Of a stretch of 64,000 bases of DNA, positions 33,419 to 42,900 are shown one piece after another (position 1 is the first letter of the stretch; every line of letters begins with the position of its first letter). The position numbers and the translations under genes were made by a program. Source of the DNA: Nakamurella antarctica (GTDB taxonomy: Bacteria > Actinomycetota > Actinomycetes > Mycobacteriales > Nakamurellaceae); the NCBI RefSeq assembly GCF_003860405.1, contig NZ_CP034170.1, forward strand, positions 434,001 to 498,000, read 5' to 3'. Below the pieces are notes generated by a model. It saw only the letters and a list, made by a program, of their open reading frames with translations, searched no databases and had not been told where the DNA came from.

Positions 33419-33625
33419 CTCGCATCGTCCATCAGGGCTGCCGGGAGTCTGCAAAATTGGCCGACGGTGGCGATCTATGTATTTTGCCAGACTCGGGTTT
33501 ACTTCGGCGACAGCTTCGCGGCGCTGAACAACACGAGCCGCCCTCTCGCGGTCAAGCCTGGCGGGGCACGAACCGTTCGGGCGGCAAATAAGTCGGGATC
33601 CAATTTACTTCGGGCACATACAACT

Positions 33626-33668
33626 CGGTGGTGGGGTCCACGTCGAGTTGACGCGGGCCCCACCACCG
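33626..33668 (-). terminator. Terminator of adhesin 1
   Basis: A 14-bp stem with one wobble (33626-33639 with 33655-33668) lies 38 bases past the adhesin 1 stop. The same GGTGGTGGGGTCC/GGaCCCCACCACC stem occurs after adhesins 2 and 3, so the 3' end was duplicated along with the gene. Confidence 0.8.
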
Positions 33669-33705
33669 GTGGTCTAACTTGGCAAGCTGCTAGGCAGCGT
33701 GGCTA

Positions 33706-36700
33706 TTACGCCTTCTTGCGCTTCCGGCCAATAACCAGGAAGGCGCCTCCCACCGCGAGAAGAACGAGGCCGAAGCCTAGAACGAACGGCGTGGACTGGC
33801 TTACACCAGTGAAAGCGAGGTTGTTCGGAATGATCACCGTTGCTGCTCCCGCGCGGCCACCCACAACTCCGCCTGCACCTCGGACAGTGGTGACCTGCAC
33901 GAGCGTGGTTTCACTTGGCTGGGGGTAGCTGGTCGGCTTCCACGGGTTGTGGAAGGCATCGCCTGGGATCGTTTCGTACCACACGTAGTACCCAGCAGCC
34001 GTCAGCGTGAGCGCCGGGGTTACGTACTTACCACTGCCAGTCACGGTGGTGGTAACAGTACCGACCTTCGGATCATTAACTCCGGGGCCGCTGGACGTAG
34101 CGGGCAGCGCGGCGTAGGGGCCGTAAAGCGTGCTGCTCACAATGACAGATTGGGTGGGGTGAACGCCGGTGACGTTGAGGGTGTCAGTCAGCTTCGTGCC
34201 GATGGCGGCATTCGCCACCGAGGTCACGGTGCTCACTGCCGGGGACCACTTGACGACAGTGGTTTCCGGCACCTGCGGGAAGGTCGGGGGCTTCCAAGGG
34301 GTGTTGTACTGATCCCCTGGGATTGTCTCGTACCAGACGTAGAAACCGGTAGCAGGCAAAGTCAGAGCCGGGGTAACGAACGTTCCCGGACCTGTGACGC
34401 TGGTGGTGACTGTCCCGACCTGGGGATCGTTCGCGCCGGGCCCACCGGAAGTTGCAGGCAGAACGGTGTACGGACCGTAAAGCGTGCTGGTGATGGTGAC
34501 CTGGTGATTCGGGTTGACCCCGGCCACCAGCAGCGTGTCGGTCAGTTGGGTTCCAATGCTGGCAACAGCCACAGAGGTCACGGTGGTCACCGACGGAGTC
34601 GACTTAACCACGGTGGTCTCGTAAGTCTGCGGGAAGGTGGGCGGGGTCCACGGAGTGTGGAAGTTATCGCCCGGAATCGTTTCGTACCACACGTAGTAAC
34701 CAGCCGACGGCAAGGTCAGAGCCGGGGTGACGTACGTCCCCGGACCGGTAACGGTGACGCTAACGGTTCCGACCTTGGGTGCATCCGCTGCCGGCCCGGT
34801 GGAGGTGGCAGGCAGTTCGGCGAATGGCCCGTACAGCGTGGTGCTGATGGTCACTGGCTGCGTGGGGTGAACCCCGGTCACGGTCAGTGTGTCCGTCAAC
34901 GCGGTGCCCGCGCTGGCAATAGCTGCCGAAGTCACCGTCGTCACCGAAGGGATCCACTTGACGACTGTGGTTTCCGGTGCCTGCGGGAACGTCGGAGGCG
35001 TCCACGGAGTGTTGTACGTGTCACCTGGAATCGTTTCGTACCACACGTAGAACCCGGTACTGGGCAGCGGAAGTGCTGCCGTGACATAGGTTCCCGGTCC
35101 GGTCACTGTGGTTTGAGCGACTCCGACCTTAGGATCGTTAGCACCCGGACCATTGGAGGTGACCGGAAGCGTGGTGTAAGGACCATAGAGCGTGCTGGTA
35201 ATGGTGACGGGGTGATTGGGGTTGACCCCGGTCACGACCAACGTGTCACTGAGCAGCGTGCCCTTCGTGGCGATTGCCACTGACGTCTTGGTGGTGACCG
35301 ACGGGGCCCACTTGACAACGGTGGTCTCGTACGTCAACGGGAACGTCGGCGGCTGCCATGCGTTATTGAAGTCATCGCCTGGAATCTTCTCGTACCAGAC
35401 GTAGAAGCCAGGAGCATTAACCGTCACACCCGGGGTAACAAACTTGCCCGAGCCGTTGACCGTGATGCTGACAGTGCCAGCCTGAAGAGCGTCTGCAGCC
35501 GGCCCGGTGGAGGTGGCAGGCAGTTCGGCGAATGGCCCGTACAACGTCGTCGTGATGACCACTGGATGCGCCGGGTTAACCCCGGTCACGGTCAGGGTGT
35601 CTGTCAATACTGTTCCCGGCGTAGCGATCTGTGCCGAGGTCAGTGTCGTCACCATCGGTGTGGCTTTTGTCGGAGGCGTTACCGGTGTGGGGACCTGGGT
35701 GGTCTCGTCGGTGACGCCGTATTGGCCGGTCCATGCTCCGCTGTTGGTGCCGGCGGGGATGGTTTCGTGCCAGACGTAGTAGCCCGCTGCTGTGAGGGTG
35801 ACCGATGGGGTGGTGTAGGTGCCGGCTTTGTCGACCTGGGTGGTGACTTTGCCGGCGATGGGTGCGCCTGCTGGGACGGTTGCTGATAGCACCGGTGCGC
35901 TGGTGAACGGTCCGTAGAGGGTGCTGGTGACCGTGAGTGGGCCACCGATCCATGGGGCGTTGTTAGCGGTGGTGACGACCAGGGTGTCGGTCAGTTGGGT
36001 GCCGATGGCAGCTGTTGCAGCGGAGGTTTTGGTGGTGACCTGTGGCTGGAACGAGGTGGGTGTTACCGGTGTGGGGACCTGGGTGGTCTCGTCGGTGACG
36101 CCGTATTGGCCGGTCCATGCTCCGCTGTTGGTGCCGGCGGGGATGGTTTCGTGCCAGACGTAGTAGCCCGCTGCTGTGAGGGTGACCGATGGGGTGGTGT
36201 AGGTGCCGGCTTTGTCGACCTGGGTGGTGACGGTGCCGGCGATGGGTGCGCCTGCTGGGACGGTTGCTGATAGCACCGGTGCGCTGGTGAACGGTCCGTA
36301 GAGGGTGCTGGTGACCGTGAGTGGGCCACCGATCCATGGGGCGTTGTTAGCGGTGGTGACGACCAGGGTGTCGGTCAGTTGGGTGCCGATGGCAGCTGTT
36401 GCAGCGGAGGTTTTGGTGGTGACCTGTGGCTGGAACGAGGTGGGGGTTACCGGTGTGGGGACCTGGGTGGTCTCGTCGGTGACGCCGTATTGGCCGGTCC
36501 ATGCTCCGCTGTTGGTGCCGGCGGGGATGGTTTCGTGCCAGACGTAGTAGCCCGCTGCTGTGAGGGTGACCGATGGGGTGGTGTAGGTGCCGGCTTTGTC
36601 GACCTGGGTGGTGACGGTGCCGGCGATGGGTGCGCCTGCTGGGACGGTTGCTGATAGCACCGGTGCGCTGGTGAACGGTCCGTAGAGGGTGCTGGTGACC

Positions 36701-38973
36701 GTGAGTGGGCCACCGATCCATGGGGCGTTGTTAGCGGTGGTGACGACCAGGGTGTCGGTCAGTTGGGTGCCGATGGCAGCTGTTGCAGCGGAGGTTTTGG
36801 TGGTGACCTGTGGCTGGAACGAGGTGGGTGTTACCGGTGTGGGGACCTGGGTGGTCTCGTCGGTGACGCCGTATTGGCCGGTCCATGCTCCGCTGTTGGT
36901 GCCGGCGGGGATGGTTTCGTGCCAGACGTAGTAGCCCGCTGCTGTGAGGGTGACCGATGGGGTGGTGTAGGTGCCGGCTTTGTCGACCTGGGTGGTGACG
37001 GTGCCGGCGATGGGTGCGCCTGCTGGGACGGTTGCTGATAGCACCGGTGCGCTGGTGAACGGTCCGTAGAGGGTGCTGGTGACCGTGAGTGGGCCACCGA
37101 TCCATGGGGCGTTGTTAGCGGTGGTGACGACCAGGGTGTCGGTCAGTTGGGTGCCGATGGCAGCTGTTGCAGCGGAGGTTTTGGTGGTGACCTGTGGCTG
37201 GAACGAGGTGGGTGTTACCGGTGTGGGGACCTGGGTGGTCTCGTCGGTGACGCCGTATTGGCCGGTCCATGCTCCGCTGTTGGTGCCGGCGGGGATGGTT
37301 TCGTGCCAGACGTAGTAGCCCGCTGCTGTGAGGGTGACCGATGGGGTGGTGTAGGTGCCGGCTTTGTCGACCTGGGTGGTGACGGTGCCGGCGATGGGTG
37401 CGCCTGCTGGGACGGTTGCTGATAGCACCGGTGCGCTGGTGAACGGTCCGTAGAGGGTGCTGGTGACCGTGAGTGGGCCACCGATCCATGGGGCGTTGTT
37501 AGCGGTGGTGACGACCAGGGTGTCGGTCAGTTGGGTGCCGATGGCAGCTGTTGCAGCGGAGGTTTTGGTGGTGACCTGTGGCTGGAACGAGGTGGGTGTT
37601 ACCGGTGTGGGGACCTGGGTGGTCTCGTCGGTGACGCCGTATTGGCCGGTCCATGCTCCGCTGTTGGTGCCGGCGGGGATGGTTTCGTGCCAGACGTAGT
37701 AGCCCGCTGCTGTGAGGGTGACCGATGGGGTGGTGTAGGTGCCGGCTTTGTCGACCTGGGTGGTGACGGTGCCGGCGATGGGTGCGCCTGCTGGGACGGT
37801 TGCTGATAGCACCGGTGCGCTGGTGAACGGTCCGTAGAGGGTGCTGGTGACCGTGAGTGGGCCACCGATCCATGGGGCGTTGTTAGCGGTGGTGACGACC
37901 AGGGTGTCGGTCAGTTGGGTGCCGATGGCAGCTGTTGCAGCGGAGGTTTTGGTGGTGACCTGTGGCTGGAACGAGGTGGGTGGCGGTGGCGGTGCGGCAT
38001 CGAAGGAGATCGATCCCGAGACCTCCGTGGTGCCTCCCTTGGAGATGACACCCTGCTTATTCACGCCACCTGGTGGCGTCCACTTAATTACGGTGCCATC
38101 GTTCAATCCCTTGAACGTGACCGTCACGGTCGCTGGACCGGTGCCGTCGAGGACGACGGGAATGTTCAGCGCGTCGCTGGGGCTCCGCCCGTCGCCCGGG
38201 GTTTCGATCATTAAGGGACCGGGGCCGATGTTCTGTCCCTGGTAGATCAAGGATCCACCGGTAATGCTGATTGAGCCCTTTACTGCGCCCACGTACTGGT
38301 CCTGAGCAGATTTGACACCGACGGTGACAGTCCCATTTGCGCCGTCTTGCGTCTTGCTGATCTTGACGTTGTAAGGACCCGCATAGCGAGCAGCGAAAGT
38401 ATCTAGTGTCTGCAAATTATCGGCTAGTTGCTGGACATTGGCCGTAGCCGCCTTGGGCAGCTTCCAATCTGGCGCGTAATTATGCTCAACCTCAGGCGAC
38501 TTCAACGCAAATTCGTACAACGCTTCGTAAGCGACGTCGTCGCCCGAGCCTTCGTCAGCATTTCCGGTATCAAACTGATTGAGAACCGCTGCGAGCTGCG
38601 GGGCGTTGAGGGTGGACTTGCTGTAATTGTCGTTATTTGAAGGGCGGGGACGGCCACCGTCGACACAGAATGTGTAGATATTGCCGCCCGATCCAGCCCA
38701 GCTACTGATGAAAGCGCCGTGGTGGATCGAGGCGAAGTCATTGGTGCCCGATCCTCCCATTTGGCCGGGGCCATCTCCGTCTGCCAGAGCGACGCCGGCG
38801 CCGCTGACGACGGAGGCGCCGATCGCGAGAGCGGCAAACGCCGCTCCAAGGCGACGGGCTCTACCTTCCGGGCGGCGATGCCGCGAACGGGCTTGCGTTG
38901 CTACATCAGGGGATGGGGTGCGCCAGCGACTGAGCGCCCCCTCCGGGCGTGGGTGCGAAAATTTCCAACTCAC
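33706..38973 (-). CDS. Giant LAFTG-anchored surface protein 1 (thioester-like head, 11 repeats)
   Basis: 1755 aa. GTG start (MSWKFSHPRPEG) with AAGGAG 7 bases upstream. Signal peptide ends near residue 64 (GAGVALADGDGPG). The head (about 65-330) has the thioester-domain cysteine motif YTFCVDGG; at the place of the usual TQxA(I/V)W glutamine it reads AYEALY. Then six near-identical 128-residue Ig-like repeats (about 330-1097; each with LTDTLVV, LYGPF, GYYVWHETIPAG and DETTQV) and five diverged repeats with GFYVWYETIPGD and ETTVVKW. The C-terminus is a sorting signal: LAFTG, a hydrophobic stretch, then RKRKKA. LAxTG is the motif preferred by class E sortases. Expected role is adhesion; no sortase gene is in the window. 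Confidence 0.88.
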   Translation of the reverse strand: MSWKFSHPRPEGALSRWRTPSPDVATQARSRHRRPEGRARRLGAAFAALAIGASVVSGAGVALADGDGPGQMGGSGTNDFASIHHGAFISSWAGSGGNIYTFCVDGGRPRPSNNDNYSKSTLNAPQLAAVLNQFDTGNADEGSGDDVAYEALYEFALKSPEVEHNYAPDWKLPKAATANVQQLADNLQTLDTFAARYAGPYNVKISKTQDGANGTVTVGVKSAQDQYVGAVKGSISITGGSLIYQGQNIGPGPLMIETPGDGRSPSDALNIPVVLDGTGPATVTVTFKGLNDGTVIKWTPPGGVNKQGVISKGGTTEVSGSISFDAAPPPPPTSFQPQVTTKTSAATAAIGTQLTDTLVVTTANNAPWIGGPLTVTSTLYGPFTSAPVLSATVPAGAPIAGTVTTQVDKAGTYTTPSVTLTAAGYYVWHETIPAGTNSGAWTGQYGVTDETTQVPTPVTPTSFQPQVTTKTSAATAAIGTQLTDTLVVTTANNAPWIGGPLTVTSTLYGPFTSAPVLSATVPAGAPIAGTVTTQVDKAGTYTTPSVTLTAAGYYVWHETIPAGTNSGAWTGQYGVTDETTQVPTPVTPTSFQPQVTTKTSAATAAIGTQLTDTLVVTTANNAPWIGGPLTVTSTLYGPFTSAPVLSATVPAGAPIAGTVTTQVDKAGTYTTPSVTLTAAGYYVWHETIPAGTNSGAWTGQYGVTDETTQVPTPVTPTSFQPQVTTKTSAATAAIGTQLTDTLVVTTANNAPWIGGPLTVTSTLYGPFTSAPVLSATVPAGAPIAGTVTTQVDKAGTYTTPSVTLTAAGYYVWHETIPAGTNSGAWTGQYGVTDETTQVPTPVTPTSFQPQVTTKTSAATAAIGTQLTDTLVVTTANNAPWIGGPLTVTSTLYGPFTSAPVLSATVPAGAPIAGTVTTQVDKAGTYTTPSVTLTAAGYYVWHETIPAGTNSGAWTGQYGVTDETTQVPTPVTPTSFQPQVTTKTSAATAAIGTQLTDTLVVTTANNAPWIGGPLTVTSTLYGPFTSAPVLSATVPAGAPIAGKVTTQVDKAGTYTTPSVTLTAAGYYVWHETIPAGTNSGAWTGQYGVTDETTQVPTPVTPPTKATPMVTTLTSAQIATPGTVLTDTLTVTGVNPAHPVVITTTLYGPFAELPATSTGPAADALQAGTVSITVNGSGKFVTPGVTVNAPGFYVWYEKIPGDDFNNAWQPPTFPLTYETTVVKWAPSVTTKTSVAIATKGTLLSDTLVVTGVNPNHPVTITSTLYGPYTTLPVTSNGPGANDPKVGVAQTTVTGPGTYVTAALPLPSTGFYVWYETIPGDTYNTPWTPPTFPQAPETTVVKWIPSVTTVTSAAIASAGTALTDTLTVTGVHPTQPVTISTTLYGPFAELPATSTGPAADAPKVGTVSVTVTGPGTYVTPALTLPSAGYYVWYETIPGDNFHTPWTPPTFPQTYETTVVKSTPSVTTVTSVAVASIGTQLTDTLLVAGVNPNHQVTITSTLYGPYTVLPATSGGPGANDPQVGTVTTSVTGPGTFVTPALTLPATGFYVWYETIPGDQYNTPWKPPTFPQVPETTVVKWSPAVSTVTSVANAAIGTKLTDTLNVTGVHPTQSVIVSSTLYGPYAALPATSSGPGVNDPKVGTVTTTVTGSGKYVTPALTLTAAGYYVWYETIPGDAFHNPWKPTSYPQPSETTLVQVTTVRGAGGVVGGRAGAATVIIPNNLAFTGVSQSTPFVLGFGLVLLAVGGAFLVIGRKRKKA
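35681..37984 (-). repeat. Six near-identical 384-bp tandem repeats in adhesin 1
   Basis: Copies begin at 35681, 36065, 36449, 36833, 37217 and 37601. They differ at only a few bases (for example the copy at 35681 encodes AGKVTTQVDK instead of AGTVTTQVDK). Near-identity implies recent expansion or ongoing homogenisation. Short-read assembly could collapse or miscount this array. Confidence 0.95.
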
Positions 38974-39908
38974 AGCGTGGCTCCTTCAGGACGAGTAAAC
39001 ACTTTCTTAACCGAGTGTCACCATACCCCGCCGCATCACTCATTTGGCCCATAAAGTTGCAGCAAATTGGGCAAATTAGCCGCTTTGAGTAACTTCACTC
39101 TTCCGGGATCACTCCATAAGGGTGTCGAGACTGCAATATCGGTGACCCTGAGTAAATGCTGATTAGCAGTCCGTAAAGTTGTAGAGCTGACATTGCGGAC
39201 GCGCCTCGTGGAGGCGGATTCGGTTCGACGACGTGCAGCCAAGCGATGTATGTATGGGTCAGGGGTATCGGTTGCCAAAGGCAGACGGATCGGGAGCGAT
39301 TAGGCACGTCCACGCGCAAGCGGCGGCACGCCTCGGGGAGTCGGCGAACCTGCGGCGCTGCTTCTGTCAGCGCGAAGTGAACCCGGGTGGGCGACTTGAT
39401 ACTAAGGGGGAGGCGGTCCCGAGGTCCGGGGGAGGGCTCGCTGCTGAGCGAAAAACGAAAGCTTGCCGTCCGTCGTGCACTTCCGCTCACGGCAATTTAG
39501 CGGACTTGATTCGGAGCCGCGGTGCCGGTGGCCGGGGCCGGTGCAGGAAACCCTCATTAGTTGGGGCAGGCGGGCCGATTTCACCGTATCGGGCGATCGC
39601 GTTGCAGAGCAGTGACTCCTCTGCGGGTTCCGCTAGTCGGTCGGCCGACTCTGGGATGAGGGGTCTCTTCCCCTCGAAAGCACTGCCGTGCAGCGGCGGT
39701 ACCCGTTCACGGCTTCTTGGCCCATCCCTACGGAGAGCGGGCGCGCCTCCCACTGGCGTCAGGCACCGTGGCGGGTCCCAGGACCTCCGGTGATCTGCGT
39801 GAACATAGCTGCGCGGGTGCATGAGGCAGGCATTGCGCTGCGCCATTGAAGGAGGCGGTGTGAGTCTAGTGGCGGGTTGCTCTGGTGTGTTTTGGTGCTG
39901 AATGCACT
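38974..39908. other. Non-coding region between adhesins 1 and 2
   Basis: About 0.94 kb without a credible gene; the ORFs within have atypical composition and no motifs. The first 150 bp upstream of adhesin 1 are AT-richer and should hold its promoter and leader. The remainder is unexplained. Confidence 0.5.
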
Positions 39909-39952
39909 CGGTGGTGGGGTCCTCGTCATGTTTGACGGGGACCCCACCACCG
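39909..39952 (-). terminator. Terminator of adhesin 2
   Basis: A 19-bp stem with one wobble (39909-39927 with 39934-39952) and a 6-base loop, 37 bases past the stop. Identical to the terminator of adhesin 3 and similar to that of adhesin 1. Confidence 0.85.
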
Positions 39953-39989
39953 GTGGTTTAACTGTGCTGGCTGCTAGGCAGCGTGTTTA

Positions 39990-42900
39990 TTACGCTTTCT
40001 TGCGGCTCCGGCCAATGAGCAGGAACGCGCCTCCGAGCATCAGCAGGACCAGGCCGAAGCCCACCACCAACGGCGTGGACTGGCTCACACCAGTGATCGC
40101 CAGGTTGGACGGTCGGATAACTCCGCCCGCTCCTGTGATCCCGTTACCACTGATAACACCCGTGGATGTGACGTAGGTGGTTTCGCTGGTTTGGGGGAAT
40201 GTTGGTGGTTTCCATGAGTTGTGGAAGTCGTCTGCGGGGATGGTTTCGTACCAGACGTAGTAGCCGGCTGCTGGTAGGACCAGTGCTGGGGTTACGTAGG
40301 TGCCGCTTCCGGTGATGGTTGTTTGGACGGTTCCGACGGCCTTGTCGTTTGCGCCTGGGCCGTTGGATGTCGCGGGCAGTGTCAGGTACGGGCCGTAGAG
40401 GGTGGAGCTCACGATGAGCGAGACCGAGGGGTGAACTCCGGTGACGGTCAGGGTGTCGGTGAGTTTGGTTCCTTCTTTGGCTGTTTTCACCGAAGTTACG
40501 GTGCTCACGGCCGGGGACCACTTAACAACGGTGGTTTCCGGTGTTTGCGGGAACGTCGGTGGGGTCCACGGGTTGTGGTACTCATCGCCGGGGATCGTTT
40601 CATACCAAACGTAGAAGCCGGTGCCTGGCAGCTTCAGTGCCGGGGTGGTGAACTGGCCGTTTCCGTTAACGACTGTTTGGACGGTTCCGACCTTGTTGTC
40701 GTTTGCGCCTGGGCCGTTGGACGTTGCGGGCAGTGTCAGGTACGGGCCGTAGAGGGTGGAGCTGACGGTCACTGGGTGGTTCGGGTTGACCCCGGTCACG
40801 TTCAGTGTGTCGGTGAGCATCGTGCCTTCGGTGGCGATAGCCGCTGAGGTCACGGTGGTCACTGCCGGGCTGGACTTAACAACGGTGGTTTCCGGTGTTT
40901 GCGGGAACGTCGGTGGGGTCCATGGGGTGTTGTAGGTGTCGCCGGGGATCGTTTCGTACCAGACGTAGTAACCCGGGCCCTTCAGGGTCAGGGCGGGCGT
41001 TTGGTAGGTGCCGGGTCCGGTGACGGTGGTGGAAACAGTTCCAACCGCAACGTCCATCGCGCCAGGTCCGTTGGACGTTGCTGGCAGTTCGGCGTACGGG
41101 CCGTAGAGGGTGCTGGTGATGGTCACTGGGTGGTTCGGGTTGTTCCCGGTCACGACCAGTGTGTCACTGAGCATCGATCCCGCTGCGGCAATGGACGCAG
41201 ACGTCTTCGTCGTAACCTGCGGGGCCCACTTGATGATCGTGGTCTCGTAGGTCAGCGGGAAAGTCGGCGGGGTCCAGGCGTTGTTGTAGGTATCCGCCAC
41301 GATCTTTTCGTACCAGACGTAGTAACCAGGTGCGGTGATAACAACGCCCGGGGTCACGTACGCGCCGTCCTTCGGAATTGCAACGGTCACGGTCTTGACC
41401 TGAAGGTCAGTGGCGCCAGGACCAGTGTTCGTCGTTGCTGGCAACTCCGCATACGGCCCATACAAAGTGGTACTGATCGTCACCGGATGCAACGGGTTAA
41501 CCCCAGTCACATTCAACGTGTCAGTCAACACAGTGCCCGGGGTAGCGATCGCCGACGAAGTCGTCGTCGTCACCTGAGGAGTGGCCTTGATCTCGATCTC
41601 GCCGGGGACGAGTGTTGTTTCGGTGGAGACGCCGAATGGGGCGTTCCAGGCGGTGTTAGATGTTCCGGCCGGGATCGTTTCGTGCCACACGTAGTAGCCG
41701 GAGACGGTCGGGGTGATGGACGGTGTGGTGTAGGTGCCGGGGCCGGTCACGGTGGTGGTGACTGTGCCGACGGCGAGAGCTGCAGAGCCTGGCGGCAGGG
41801 TTGCCGTTTGTGTCGGTGCTGCGGCGTATGGGCCGTACAAGGTGCTGGTGACCACAACGCTGACGCCGGTGGGCCAAGCAACGTTGCCTTGGGTGCTAAC
41901 AACCATTGTGTCCGTTAGCGGCTGGTTCACACCGGAGGCATTAGACGTCTGGGTGGTAACCACCGGTTGGAACGTTGTCGGCGTGACGTCGCCGGGGACG
42001 AGTGTTGTTTCGGTGGAGACGCCGAATGGGGCGTTCCAGGCGGTGTTGGATGTTCCGGCCGGGATCGTTTCGTGCCACACGTAGTAGCCGGAGACGGTCG
42101 GGGTGATGGACGGTGTGGTGTAGGTGCCGGGGCCGGTCACGGTGGTGGTGACTGTGCCGACGGCGAGAGCTGCAGAGCCTGGCGGCAGGGTTGCCGTTTG
42201 TGTCGGTGCTGCGGCGTATGGGCCGTACAAGGTGCTGGTGACCACAACGCTGACGCCGGTGGGCCAAGCAACGTTGCCTTGGGTGCTAACAACCATTGTG
42301 TCCGTTAGCGGCTGGTTCACACCGGAGGCATTAGACGTCTGGGTGGTAACCACCGGTTGGAACGTTGTCGGCGTGACGTCGCCGGGGACGAGTGTTGTTT
42401 CGGTGGAGACGCCGAATGGGGCGTTCCAGGCGGTGTTGGATGTTCCGGCCGGGATCGTTTCGTGCCACACGTAGTAGCCGGAGACGGTCGGGGTGATGGA
42501 CGGTGTGGTGTAGGTGCCGGGGCCGGTCACGGTGGTGGTGACTGTGCCGACGGCGAGAGCTGCAGAGCCTGGCGGCAGGGTTGCCGTTTGTGTCGGTGCT
42601 GCGGCGTATGGGCCGTACAAGGTGCTGGTGACCACAACGCTGACGCCGGTGGGCCAAGCAACGTTGCCTTGGGTGCTAACAACCATTGTGTCCGTTAGCG
42701 GCTGGTTCACACCGGAGGCATTAGACGTCTGGGTGGTAACCACCGGTTGGAACGTTGTCGGCGTGACGTCGCCGGGGACGAGTGTTGTTTCGGTGGAGAC
42801 GCCGAATGGGGCGTTCCAGGCGGTGTTGGATGTTCCGGCCGGGATCGTTTCGTGCCACACGTAGTAGCCGGAGACGGTCGGGGTGATGGACGGTGTGGTG

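Noticed and set aside
33949-35283. 444-aa plus-strand ORF over adhesin 1
   Set aside because: Shadow of the diverged repeat region.
35507-38245. Periodic plus-strand and minus-strand ORFs of 80-134 aa recurring every 384 bp (and of 108-116 aa every 390 bp in 41656-43860)
   Set aside because: They are shadow frames of the tandem repeats inside adhesins 1 and 2; composition is implausible and they lack ribosome-binding sites.
39233-39793. 186-aa ORF between adhesins 1 and 2
   Set aside because: Arg/Ser/Gly-rich low-information sequence, no start signal, no motif; the opposite strand is equally open, as happens by chance in high-GC DNA.
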